Source of the DNA: Halichondria panicea
Taxonomy: Eukaryota > Porifera > Demospongiae > Suberitida > Halichondriidae
Reading direction: 5' to 3'
Assembly: GCF_963675165.1 (NCBI RefSeq)
Contig: NC_087392.1
Coordinates: forward strand, 3,053,001-3,117,000
Length of the DNA stretch: 64,000 nucleotides
A model generated the notes under the pieces. That model saw nothing but the letters and a program-made list of their open reading frames with translations, did no database searches and was not told the DNA's origin. The translations under genes and the position numbers were made by a program. Shown here piece by piece: positions 46,301 to 58,600 of this stretch; position 1 is the stretch's first letter, and each line of letters opens with the position of its first letter.

Positions 46301-49300
46301 CCAAGTTTACATGACTTTCTAAAGGATATTGTTTGTTACGTGCAGACACTGAAGTCTCTGTCTACTAACATCACTAAGCTGAAAGAAGCGGCTACTACCA
46401 TCAAGAAGAGAGCTGATACAGCCAAGGAAGACCAGACAAAAAAACAACCTTCGATTGACGCAGCTGACCTGAGAAAGAAAGCTGATGCTCTCAGAAAAGA
46501 GGTACAGTAAAACAATGTATTGTGTAAGGTTGTGTAAGGTTGTGCAAGTTTGTAGCAAGGTTAAGAGTGAAATATGGGATCAACAAGTAACTTGCAAGTA
46601 AATGGTAATAATATAGGTAAGGCACTCGGCTTCGCCTCACGCCGCCTTAAGGTTACGGTAAACCTAAATTTTCTTGTAATGATTTTTGTTTTTGTGAAAC
46701 TATAAATGCCACGATAGAAAGTTACACTTACATCTTACATATAAATATATAGGTGTATCATTTTGTATGACAAGTATCAATCATTAAAACATTCCAGTGC
46801 AAGCTCTGAGCAATTATTAATGTTACTAGAAACAACACAAACTAGTAGTCAAATTGAACTTCTTCTAGCTCTGCGTTCTTGCTCTTTTACTGACCAGGCT
46901 ACACAAAGCGTTTTTTCGTTCCTGGCCAAGAAACTCTCACAACACAAGAATATGCACGTAAAATGGTTAACAGAGCCAAGGAAAGCAGCCTCTTGTGAGC
47001 TTTCAGTAGTGCATGAGGCGTGCAGTGAAAATTAATCTGGCAGCAAAAGGGTTAAACAGCTTAATACGCATAATTATGCCTCGAGGCGTATATAGCCGCA
47101 CGAGGGATGCGGTAAAGCTGACTGTGTGTGTCTGTGTGTCTGTTCCAGCTGTAACTGCTCAACGGTTGCAATGCGACGAAAACTAACAGCTTTTTAATAT
47201 AGGCTTCTAGCCACGTTCTCTTGGATTTTTATTCGTGGATTAACAAACTAAAGCTTCTTTCTCGAGTTATGGCTAGTTTGACTCACATTGAAGGCTGTTG
47301 TAGTCTCTTCAGAATCTTTCGTAGCATATCTGTTCGCACAAAGTTTCTATAAGTTAGCCTTGCACTAAAGCGCTAGCTTTTTTGGGCTACAAGAGTCAAA
47401 AAAGAGCTGTAAAGCTAGTTGCTATACCGTAGTAGCCATTAATTTTGTAAACGTGCAGACACACCCCTTATAATAAGGCGCATGCGCATTACATACACAG
47501 GAATAAGGCTTAAATTATTCTTGTGTATGTAATGCGCATGCGTGCTCATCCCCACGTGTGAGAGAATAATATCCAGATCCTGGCAGAATCATCTTTTTAT
47601 TGAGGGCCTGGTAAGCCACAAAACACTACCATATGCACAATAATTATAGATACATAAGTATTTTCTTCTTAGATATTATCAAGAGTAGATTATCTACTCT
47701 TGATATTATATAGACACTGAACTCCAGATCCTAGAAAGATCAATTTTCTTCTTTCTTGAGGTCCTGGTAAGCCACATAATACAATAGATAACAACAATAT
47801 AGATGCATGTAAATAAGTCTTTTCTTCTCAGTGAGTTTATATAGATAGGCTAACTTTAATATTATAGAAAGCATAACATGGCGAGAGGCATTAGCACAGC
47901 GCAGCTTGCAATACTCGTTATCATAAGTATTCAACCTTCTTATAGAAAATAGGCATAAGGCCAATCATTTTTATGTAATCAAGTGAAGCTTCTGTTCCCA
48001 ATCTCTAGCTCTCTTTCCTTTATAATTATGGTCTGAGTAAGTAAATAGTATGTTTCTCATGGAGCAGTTTTTCAAAGTACAACTAAAGGGCGTATAAAAA
48101 GAGAGAGGACATGCAACTGACTATCAAGCGATCGCTTTCACTAAGCAGATGACTGACCTCTTGTGTTTTACTTCTCCAGTCCAAAAGTAATACCCACAAA
48201 ACAAGCTGTAGCAGTGGTGGAAACTCTACTGCAATCTCCATTACTGCCCATTCTACTGATTATATAATACTACTGTCAAAATGTGTGTTATTTGTGACAA
48301 AAATTTTACACAATCTAAGTATAGCAGCTGTGTTGTCTGTTGTGCAGCTAGTGCATGCAACAATAATTATATTCTCCCCATGCTCTTTCAGCTAAGGGGG
48401 CCACTTAGCCTTATTTTCCCCATTCTTGAACTGTTAGCTAGTGCATGCAACAATAATTATATTCTCCCCCATGCTCTTTCAGCTAAGGGGGCCACTTAGC
48501 CTTATTTTCCCCATTCTTGAACTGTTAGCTAGTGCATGCAACAATAATTATATTCTCCCCCATGCTCTTTCAGCTAAGGGGGCCACTTAGCCTTATTTTC
48601 CCCATTCTTGAACTGTTAGCTAGTGCATGCAACAATAATTATATTCTCCCCATGCCCTTTCAGCTAAGGGGGCCACTTAGCCTTATTTTCCCCATTCTTG
48701 AACTGTTAGCTAGTGCATGCAACAATAATTATATTCTCCCCATGCCCTTTCAGCTAAGGGGGCCACTTAGCCTTATTTTCTCCATTCTTGAACTGTTAGC
48801 TAGTGCATGCAACAATAATTATGTTCTCCCCGTGCCCTTTCAGCTACAATGTAAGGGGGCCACTTAGCCTTATTTTCCCCCATTCTTGAACTGTTAGGTG
48901 CACTAGCTAACAATAATTTTAATGAACGAAATTCATAGTTTTCTAGGGAAAACACTGTAAATTAGAGTCAGCTGTTGGAGATATGAAAAGAAATTTGCTA
49001 CTGTATGTGCTAATTGGTTACATAAAAGTTTATGTACACCGCAACTACCAAATTTTCTCTGGATATCTGTATTAATTTTATGAATGCTTTATCGGCAGAT
49101 ATTGTCTACTCTGCTTGACTATATTTCTTTTGTCAGGCTCATGAACTTGGATTGTTGAAGAACTTTTCGCAACCCCTGACTGACAGTAGGAAGGGACCTC
49201 TAAGACCAAAGCAAGCAGCAAAACCCCGAAAGCTTCTAGTGATTGGTACACAAGAAAGAGACAAACTTACAGTCTATTTTGAAGTAAGCAAGAGAGAATA

Positions 49301-49915
49301 AATCTGTAGCTAGAATGTTCGCTTTTTTCTCTGCTGTAAATAAACTGTACATAATTATGCATGTAATTTCCTGAATTGTTATTTTACAGTCATTTGGTAA
49401 TTTGGAACAAGTAGAAGTCGATCCTGCAAATAATAACAACTTAATCTTCACATTCAGAAATGCTTATTCAGCTAACAAGGTTGGTCTTTTACATTTTTTC
49501 GTTTGGTAGAGTGTTATGTGTATTACATTGTCAGGTTTACACTTACATTTGCATTATTGTCTATTTTCAAGGCTGTAAAAAGTGGTTCTGTGTTCAACGG
49601 TAAGCCTCTCATAATGAAGTGGTACGCTCCAAAGCCGGTACATACTGAATCCTCTCCTACTCTCCCTCGGATGGTTGCTACTGACAAGCCAAACAATAAC
49701 GAGCAGGTACAGTGCAGTATAATCATAATTATTTACTGTCTACTCTACCTTCTATCATGTCCTCTTCTGTTACACATGTTCCTAGCAGTCTTACGTTTGC
49801 CGTGCAGATTATGCCTATTGCTGGTGCCATTCTGTTGAAGCCTGATCCAGCTGCCCTCCACCTGGCAGAGGACAGTGACGATGACAAGGAAGAAAGTCGC
49901 TCTTGGAAACGATGA
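40371..49915 (+). CDS. RBM26: RNA-binding protein 26/27 (CCCH zinc finger, two RRMs)
   Basis: Eighteen exons: 40371-40429, 40564-40682, 40889-41064, 41221-41372, 41456-41560, 42900-43081, 43210-43362, 43657-43794, 44368-44588, 45425-45586, 45637-45804, 45932-46078, 46148-46216, 46346-46501, 49137-49283, 49390-49479, 49572-49706, 49808-49915; 828 residues. The N-terminal PWI-like region reads KLKEWLLKKLEPL then CDADPAALAKYVVALL, as in human RBM26/27. An RS-rich stretch, a CCCH finger (C-x8-C-x5-C-x3-H around CKDYDEKGVC), a Pro-rich segment, RRM1 (DTLIVKKVPRDLNTITKI), a coiled coil (about residues 545-670), RRM2 (KLLVIGTQERDKLTV) and the family-diagnostic end SRSWKR follow. In vertebrates these proteins belong to nuclear poly(A)-tail exosome targeting. 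The RG-rich block before RRM2 of vertebrates is missing. Vertebrate RBM26 and RBM27 are paralogues, so the symbol is approximate. The exon 12 acceptor was chosen to keep frame. Confidence 0.9.
41644..42117. mobile_element. Element with GGAACCTCCATTAACG-type ends, copy 1 (RBM26 intron 5)
   Basis: It matches 44618-45088 in the same orientation over its whole length (accacctccaaagagcaacc, ctctactccgtataac, ggtgtccgttttatggaggt). Its left terminus is disrupted by about 11 extra bases between aacctc and ccattaacg. Confidence 0.8.
42491..42536. mobile_element. 46-bp hairpin element with 9-bp target duplication
   Basis: The left arm tagcctcgagaccaggccga folds on the right arm tcggcctggtctcaaggcta with a short t/a-rich loop. 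Perfect 9-bp direct repeats ggtacaatg flank it (42482-42490, 42537-42545). It lies in RBM26 intron 5. Confidence 0.92.
43961..44170. mobile_element. TA-flanked MITE, CCATATAGCGCG type (RBM26 intron 8)
   Basis: This is a second copy of the element at 16664-16902, 210 bp. It begins ta-ccatatagcgcgaaattt and ends cgcactatacgg-ta, and shares the interior blocks taacgtgcaaagattaaagg and tggttttagaggccattcc-like sequence. Confidence 0.8.
44618..45088. mobile_element. Element with GGAACCTCCATTAACG-type ends, copy 2 (RBM26 intron 9)
   Basis: It is complete: left end tagtggaacctccattaacg, right end ttatggaggttccactg, with ta on both sides (44616-44617, 45089-45090). The interior has no long frame. 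TA duplication suggests Tc1/mariner-type mobilisation. Confidence 0.8.
46763..47035 (+). other. Open frame of 90 codons in RBM26 intron 14, unassigned
   Basis: The frame has no ATG at its left end and ends at a TAA (47033-47035). The translation (for example SQIELLLALRSCSFTDQATQ, FSFLAKKLSQHKN) has protein-like composition and predicted helices, unlike most intronic frames here. It could be a stray exon of a degraded gene or a chance frame. I do not recognise a family. Confidence 0.25.
47078..47930. repeat. Dispersed repeat family A, copy in RBM26 intron 14
   Basis: It matches 30377-31080 in the same orientation. It differs by a copy-specific inverted repeat at 47478-47543 and by an internal duplication: a block with ccagatcct ... 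cctggtaagccaca occurs at about 47572-47620 and again at 47727-47777. A short frame starting ATGGCGAGAGGCATTAGCAC lies near the right end in both copies. Confidence 0.85.
48346..48900. repeat. 90-bp minisatellite, about six units, in RBM26 intron 14
   Basis: The word gtgcatgcaa recurs at 48351, 48441, 48532, 48623, 48713 and 48803, so units are 90 or 91 bp. Each contains aataattatattctcccc, ctttcagctaagggggccac and ccattcttgaactgttagct. Units differ by single bases; the last has a 6-base insertion. Confidence 0.97.
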
Positions 49916-50351
49916 GTGTCCCTTCATGATTGAATCAAGACTGTTTTCTTAGCGTTATTTACTGCTCTGTGTTATTTGTAATGTAGTTAGCTCTGTTGGT
50001 GCTTGTACCCTATACCTGCATTTACTCACTCTTCACAAGAAAAATCCATAATGTTAGGCTGTACATCTACATGTAAATGTGCAGTTGTTAAAATGGTTAA
50101 AGATGCGTGCAGGTATAAAAAATGACCTGGGAACAAAAGCATAATGAAGTAGTACTGATTGAAACATTCACCTTTTAAGAAGTCTACTGCTTCGTTTCTT
50201 GATTACAGCTTTCATGGAATTGTATGCTGTGGAAGGTATCAATATAATTGTTGTTGTGCAAGGGTCAATTAAACTGTGGAGTATTAATGAGGAAGAGCAT
50301 GCAAGTTTTGCACTTTCATTGTTCATATCTACCAGTAAAAACTACTGTAAT

Positions 50352-50830
50352 ACCTCTAATTAAAGTGACACTTTTGAAGCAAGAGGTCTCTAGCTTCTTT
50401 TGGAGGTAGAAAAATTATGTCAAATACCCGATGTCACATTTTTAGAGGGTCGTATCTATAAATTGGAGGCAGAGGAGGGACATGCACAATTAACCTTATA
50501 ATTATGACCTTTAAACGATTCTTTCTTGCATGTTGCTTATGTGGCATTCTTTAGCGAGTGGGTGGGGCGTGTCCAATAATGTAATAAAGAATCATTCATA
50601 AAAGGTCATATCGTGCCTAAAGTTTATTGTGTCCTAATTGGAGGTAGCTTTACTTTGCCTTAATTTCAGATCGTTTAAAGACGTGTATTCCAGTGGGTTA
50701 GAATAGAGACTAAGGTGTGGCTATAATTATTAATTTGCCTCCAACTAGGACACGATGTTAAAATTAACGCTACTTTTAGCGGTAAGAAAATTGTCTAAGC
50801 TCATTTATGGATGTCGCCTTAATTAGAGGT
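50352..50830. mobile_element. Element with acctctaattaa ends between RBM26 and NAA15
   Basis: The left end acctctaattaaagtgac and right end gtcgccttaattagaggt are imperfect inverted repeats about 480 bp apart. Inner words (cctaattggaggta and tgcctccaactagg) are also inverted. It is non-coding. The rest of the spacer 49916-51196 shows no gene. Confidence 0.6.
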
Positions 50831-51196
50831 CTTTCTAGTTGCATCTATTAGGGGCCTTAGAGCAGGTAATCAATTATAATTACCAGGAGTTATAATTATA
50901 ATTATTATGCAATAAAAATTTTAATTTATTCGTGGCTCCGTGAGCACGTGAGGGCTCTTGCAAACACGTGCAAATCCATGTGGATGTTGAGCTACTAGCT
51001 ACAGTCTAGTCTAGTAGTACATGAGTGGCTGGCTGGCTAGCTCTATAGTAGGCTCAATAATTTACCTCTGATGCCAGTTGAAATATCAGACTATCCGGTT
51101 GGTTTGAAAAGAAGAAGCTCCAGTTATCTTTGGGATTTGGAAGCTTCCTATAACATTTGAGCTCCTATCAACTACTTACAGTGCATACTACTAGTG

Positions 51197-54100
51197 ATGT
51201 CTGCGGCATCCAGTAATCAGCAGTTGCCTCCAAAGGAGGCAGGCATTTTCAAGAAGATTGTGGTACGCATGGGTTTTGTGTTCATTGTGTGTACCGTAAT
51301 TGAATGTATTTAATTACAGGCCACTAAAAGTGCTGTTAATTGCTTGAATGCGGAGAAATTATTATTAAGTGCCATCTCAAACTGAACGCAATTTTTGAGG
51401 TCCTAGAAGAAGTACCCACTGTCGCCACTATTTGATTTTTTACTCGGCTTAATATAAAAAGGTGGCAGGGATGTTTTCTATACATTTTGGCGTATAACAC
51501 TTCTATATGCGTGCATTTGATGCATAGCTGTGCTGTATTACTGTCCAGATACAGCTGTAAAATGTGGAGACCAAAAATCGAACCATAAATTGTCCTGCAT
51601 ACCTAAGCGCTAGCTCAGCTGAACGCAGTTCGAGGGTTCTATAATGTGCACCACTCCGAATTGTAATTTTTATGGCATTGTAAATTACATCAACAACGGT
51701 GACCTTGAATGTTGTCCATTTACAGCGTTGCTATGAATCTAAGCAGTACAAGAACGGACTCAAATTCTCTCGGCAGATCCTCTCCAATCCAAAATACAGT
51801 GATCATGGAGGTACATCTTTTATGGTGTTAGTGATTTCTTGGTGTTAAGTTTGATGATTGGATTTTTTCTGGATTTCTAGTATGTTACATGTATTCTGTA
51901 CATGCAGAGACACTGGCCATGAAGGGTTTGTTGCTAAGCTACATGGGAAGAAAGGAGGAAGCATTCGAGTATGTGCGTAGAGGGCTGAAGAACGACTTGA
52001 GGAGTCACGTCTGTTGGCATGTGTATGGACTACTTCAGCGAATGGAGAAGAAATATGATGAGGCAATAAAGTGTTATAGAAATGCTTTGAAGTGGGACAA
52101 GGAAAATGTTCAGATTCTGAGAGATCTCTCCTTGTTGCAGATACAAATGAGGGATGTCGAGGGATTCAGGGTAAGTAGAATATCTAAGTTGTATCAACTC
52201 TGCAAGAGTTTGAAGAGTCTGCAACAGCCTTAAAAGTAAGCAAAACTAGCCATAACTCGAGAAAGAAACATAATTGCAATCCAAAAAAAACGTGACTAGA
52301 AGCCTATAGAAACTTTTACTTGCACTTCAGTATCATTGAGCAGCTGTAACACTCCACACACACACACAAACATGCTACCATACACCTCGCTTGCGCATGC
52401 GCACCCGGGGCATAATAATTGTCTCAATGTTATTAATATGCATATTTCATGTATGTGTAGGACACTCGCTACCAGCTGCTTAAAGTGAGACCTGCCCAAC
52501 GGACCTCTTGGGTTGGTTATGCCCTTGCCTACCACCTGCTTAAAGACTACCCAATGGCTCTCAAGGTGGTAGCGGAGTACAGGAAGACAATGGTTGCCAA
52601 GGTAAGTCGGTACAGTAAATGCTTGGAAGTACATCTATCTATATCCATTGAGTCATGTTCATTCGTTACAATGTTAGTCAGTACACTAATAATTGACCAG
52701 CATCATTGGTAACTTTCATGCCTTTGTGTGTCCACTCAGGCCAAGCCCCCAGACTATGAGTACAGTGAGATGATACTGTATGAGGTGCAGTTGATGCTGG
52801 AGGCAGGACTGAAGGATGAAGCTCTCAAGCACATGAAGACATTTGAGAGCAACATCTGTGACCCTCTCTCAGTTATGGAGACTCGAGGTAAGCATTGCGC
52901 TCACCGTTTGAACTAACTAAGAGATTGCTAAGTCTCTATTCCCTATTCCCTATTATTTTATTCAATATGTAGAAGCAAGTGCATTTTAGATTTCAGTCTC
53001 GTTTTGATCTTGTATCCAGCTTCTGTTTTCATGGAGTATGGTCAGATGAATGATGCTGAGGTGATTTACAAAGATCTTGTTCACCGGAATCCCTCCAACT
53101 GCTTCTACCTTGAGCAACTAGAGAAATGCTTAGGATTGGATGATCCTGACTCAAGACTGAAACTCAACACCCAACTGCAGGAGGAGTACCCTCGATCACA
53201 TGTCATCAGGAGGATGCCACTTACATTCACAACAGGTAATAACATACCGTATTTACTTGATTAAACGCCCTCCTTGAATAAACGCCCATCTCGTTTAAAC
53301 GCCCAGGGTAAAGCTCTGTCTTTGTCAATAAACGCCCATCTTAAATAATCGCCCATATATGGGGCATGGCACTGTGGGTGGAGCTGAAATAGCACATGGA
53401 ACCCGTTGCAAGCATGGCAGCATATACTTTTTATGATGCATCGATGGCAGAGAGAGAGATACCGACACAGAGGGCACTCCTATGACTTAAATTTAAGCTG
53501 AGACAGCAGCCCAAGAAGAGCACAATAACTGCTGCTGTGCAAGAGTTTTGGAGTAGACATAACAATAAACGCCCCCTCTAAAGACTTCGATCTGAAATAA
53601 ACGCCCGGGCGTTTAATCAAGTAAATACGGTACCTGTTTTGTAGTTTATTTAATTACTATCGTTGATGACATATTAACCACCTCTGGGTGTTGACTTACT
53701 GCCGCGGAGGCTGCAAAAAGTCAACCTGTTGTGTTAAGGCTACCTGTATCCATACTGTAATCGCCGCTGTTTGGCAGCCTCAGAATACTTATGTAAGCAC
53801 AACGTTTTTTCTTTGTTAGGTGGCACATTTCATACCTTGATAGACGCTTTCCTCCGCCGGTCTCTGAGCAAAGGTGTTCCCTCTCTGTTTGTCAATGTGC
53901 GACCTTTCTATAATAACCCAGATAAAGTGAGTATGTTCAGTCCATCAATTTTTTTTATGTCTGGTGCTGTTTAACGGTAGGTGAAGACTGTTGAGGAGCT
54001 AGCATTGTCTTACTTGAAATCACTAGAATCTTGTGGAAGATTTAGTGATAATGGTGCGTTAATCATTCTAACCCCAGTTGGCTTTTCATATCTAACCACC

Positions 54101-55623
54101 CCCTAATACACTCATAAAGGTCCGGAGGAGTCTCCTTGCACTGTTCTATGGACAAAGGTGTTCTTAGCCCAACATTTTGACATAATTGGTAACTTCGGCC
54201 AGGCAATACAACTTGTTGACCAAGCAATTGACCACACCCCCACTGAAGTGCAGCTGTACATGACAAAAGCCCGTATTCTCAAAGTAAGTACTTCCATGCG
54301 GGAAAGTATTATACACATTGTGTTGCAATGCACAAAATAACAATTTGTGTAAATGTTCAGCCGTAATGTCCAAGCAAATAACACTTTGGTTGGCCATTAG
54401 CTAAGATTGGTAGGACATAATTATTTTGTTCTCACATCAATCAACAAGAACAAGAACAAGTACGTGTGATAGTAAAAGTTGTACATGCAAAAGATGATTA
54501 TTATTATTATGCATTAAAAAAAATGTCCCAATCAGCTAGCTAAGTCATTTTCACCATGAGTTAATATCAAAGGAGAAGAGGGCATGCAACTGGCTATCAA
54601 CCCTACGTGCTGAACAAAAACTAAAGCCACAGACCGGATAACTATGTACTGTAGTACACAAACTTTATATTACTGTACTTTTCCACTGCCCACTTTAGTT
54701 TTTGCTCGCAAGCTGTTGCATACCCCCTTCTCCTTTATACGCCATTGTTAATGTTACTTTATTGACATAGAATTTAAATGAAAGACTGGCTATGCCATAA
54801 ATAGATACAGACTTTTCCCCAATTTACGGAGTTAATAGTAGCTAGCGGTTCTTTTAGTTCTAGTGAGTGTATGTCTCTAGCAGAGCTAGCTAAAGAGCTC
54901 CAGGCGCATGTGTAGAGTCAAAGTGCATTTCGCTAACTACTAAGTAGAATACCGGGTTTACTCGCATTGCAACCATGGAGCATTTGTCGCTATACTTACT
55001 GTATTCTCGCAATATATATATATATATACATGCACCCACCCAGAACGAACAGTTTGAGAATACTGTATAATTATAGCTAACATATCACAATTCTACAGTG
55101 GGTTAATTTAGTGTAGTTTCTAAGATACCAGGCTGTATTTTTTTCTTCAGAAAAATTGGTCTGAACGAAGCTATTGTAGACGACCGTACTTACGACATTG
55201 TTTATGGCTTCTGTACTGCAACACCCTTTTAATAGCATGCTGGAGATCTGGCTGAGGCTGCTCGCTTTATGGAAGAGGCAAGGACCCTGGACACAGCTGA
55301 CCGTTTTGTCAACTGCAAATGTGTCAAATACCTATTCAGAATCAATCAAATAGACCAGGCAGTGGAGACAGCTGGACTCTTCACTAGGGTATGTGCTATT
55401 TAGTGCCAAGGTACTCCCTTGTGTTAGTATATTATTGATACGGTTAATTGTGTAAAACTTCTCGTTGCACGTACAGTAGTGTTGTGTTTTTTATGGCGTC
55501 AGAAAAAGGCGAACTAAACTGTAGCAAATTATTCACCCTAATTTCGTAAATATTTTCCAGAAAGAAAAAAGTAAAAATAAGGATTCCTCGGTGTGCACAT
55601 CCATGCGCAAGCGAGGTATACGG

Positions 55624-55667
<44 letters not shown>

Positions 55668-58600
55668 CTACGGCTGCTCAGGGATTAATTGTAGTGCAAA
55701 GTAAGAGCCTTCTAGTCATGTTTTCGATTTCAATATGTGGATTTGCAAAATAATGCTTTGTTCTCGTGCATTAGAACACTAGCTTTTGGTAGCTGCAAGG
55801 GTGAGAAAAAAACCTGCACTGCATGGTCTTAGTCTATCTGTGCTTGGACTTGGGCATTGTTTTTAGCAACAATCATAGTCGATCATTTCCCACTATTTTG
55901 AGCATTCCTGCAATGGCCTGCATGCAAAATTAATATTATGTGTGTATTTAATAGCTAGTAGCCTCCACCTAGTCTCGTGGGCCATACTTTGAAGAGGGAT
56001 ACTTGTAGTGTCCCCCTTGACTATAGTAGTATCCCCCTTTAAAGTATGGCATGCGAGACTAGCCTCCACCGAGGCATCAGCACTTGCGGTACTTTCATTA
56101 TTACATGTGTGCTGCTAACTAAAGTACAGTGCAATCCAGTGGCGTTTGAAAAGCTGCTATGGGGAAATTGCAGAATTTAATATATGGAAGAGGATGAGCA
56201 AGCTGGCATTACCTATTATTATTATTACATGTTCATGTCAGTAACTACATGCAGCTTGCTTGAATCACTTCTTACGGCTTTGTAATAATGGGATGCCGGT
56301 TTGTGTCAAAATTATTCTTTCACGATATTTACACACAGTCTTCTACACTTCGACCTTTAATTTAATGTTAAACTGGAGAGTGGAGGGAGAGGTGGAGCTG
56401 CACATAGCAGGCTGGAGAGAAACCTGATGAGTGATTAACTAATTCCAGCCTCTGCCCAATCTACATTCTCTAGTTTACCATTAAATTGAAATTAAATCGT
56501 ATTAATTAAAGGCCGACATCCTACAAAACACAGAAGACTAACGATTGGTAAACATCAACTGATTGTTAGAACTCCATGAAATAATAATTTGGACACAAAC
56601 AGCACCCCATAGTGAAAGATGAGGATTCTTTGTTTGGTATAATGGCTGACCAGCTTGATTTCTTGAACTCTGTAGCCATCATGCAGCAAGGCTGGAATGA
56701 AACGGCTAGTTTCCTTACTTTTTATGAACTATACCCCGTTAAACGGAAACTTTTATTTGAAGGCTGCCTCACTGTATTTTATTCCCGATAGTACAAGGAA
56801 GCTAGTTACAGTAATCTAAGTCTAAAGGTGAAACTTCTTCATTGAACCTATAGTCATTCGGCTTTCCAGTTTTTTTAACAACCTGTCCCTTCTCGTTTGT
56901 CATTGCTTTTCATAGGAGGGGCTCCCCACCCTTCAAACCATGGACGAGATGCAGTGTATGTGGTTTCAGAAGGAGATGGCAATGTCTTATTGGAGGACTG
57001 GTCAGCTTGGAGAGGCACTGCAGAAACTCCATGAGATGGACAAGGTGTGAGGTTATAATACTGTAATTCAGTTAAAAGATTTATTGGTATCGTTTCACCT
57101 TATCCAGCATTTTAGTGACATGATTGACGATCAGTTTGATTTTCACACCTACTGTATGAGGAGGATCACACTAAGATCATACATCAGGTTAGTCATTGTG
57201 TGCTTTGCTAATTTTAGCTATGGAACATGCAACATGAATTGTTGTAGCGTTCTGAGGCTAGAAGATACCATCAGGAAGCACCCATCGTATTTTGAGGCAG
57301 CTAAACTGGCTATTAAGGTATAAAAGTATAAGCACTCGGCTACTTTTAACCATTTCTTTTATAGATATATATCTTCATCCACGACAATCCAGATGCCAAA
57401 AATGCTAAAATGAATGGAGATTCTAACAATATCAGTTAATTGCACTTTATTGTGTTTGTTTTATTAATGTTAGTTGATTCATTGTGTAGGTGACTTGACA
57501 CCCTCTGAGCTTAAAAAGCTGCAAAGAAAGCAGAAGAAAGCTCAGCTCAAAGCTCAAGAAGAGAAAAAAGGTGCTTGCATATAACATACTTGTTACAGGA
57601 CTAACCAATGTTGATTTTCCATAGAGAACAAACCACAAAAGCAACACGAGGAGGAGAAGAAAGGGGAACAGAAGTATCCATTCTTTGATCCAAAAGAGTT
57701 ACTTGAGACCAAGACGCCTCTTGAACAGGCCCTGAAATTCCTGTCGCCGTTACGGCTGTTCTCCAGTGGGAGAATAGAGCCCCACTTACTGGGCTACGCT
57801 ATCCATTCGAGAAGACGTGAGTGGTCATGGTCATTGATCGATCACCTTTACTAATATGCAACATAATGCACATTGCTTTAGGAAAGTTTTTGCTGATGTT
57901 ACAGTCAATAAAGAGAGCACAATGCATAGATGCTGAAAATGGAGAACTACACTTGAACATCGTAAACTTTGTCGCAGAAGGTGTGTAGATTTTTGTATTT
58001 GTATTACATTCTCAAAGTTTCACCAAAACAGTTGAAAAAAGTCGTGACCGGCTACCTGACCCAATCCGCACTGTGATTGATGAGAGTCTCAGCTTGCTTA
58101 CACACGGCAACAGTCTCACAGAGCTCAACAGAGATTTTGTACAAAAACACAAAGAGTCACATGAGCACTTGATATATGGTAGGTGCAGCATGTTTATTTT
58201 TTATAAAACACTGTGTAAATACTACTGAGGTAGGTGCAACACTGTTCAAAACATGGTGTAAATACTACTGAGGTAGGGTGTAATACTACAATCATTGCTT
58301 TTTCTTGGAACAGGAGCACAGGCTATGTTTGCCATTGATCCAGCCAACAAAGATAAGGCGCTAGCGTATATTACTGAGCTCTCTGATAATATCCATGGAA
58401 GAAGCCTCAAGGTTTGAAATCTCCCCAGCTGTGTGTGTGTGATAATCCATGCGTTAACTTCTAGTCATGCAGCCAAGTGTTGGACTTGCTTAAGCAAGGA
58501 GTGTTAGGAAAGTGTTCAAATGAAGTAATTATGTTATACACCCAACAATGCTCAAAGCTATTCCCTATGGCAACTGTGTTCAGACCAGACCCATCTCCTT

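Noticed and set aside
48346-48900. CRISPR-like array of regular repeats
   Set aside because: The whole 90-bp unit is conserved with no unique spacers, and the sequence is animal nuclear DNA. It is a minisatellite.
56351-56500. Small inverted repeat (aatgttaaactggagag versus ctctagtttaccatt) in NAA15 intron 10
   Set aside because: Imperfect ends without a target duplication; recorded here but not called an element.
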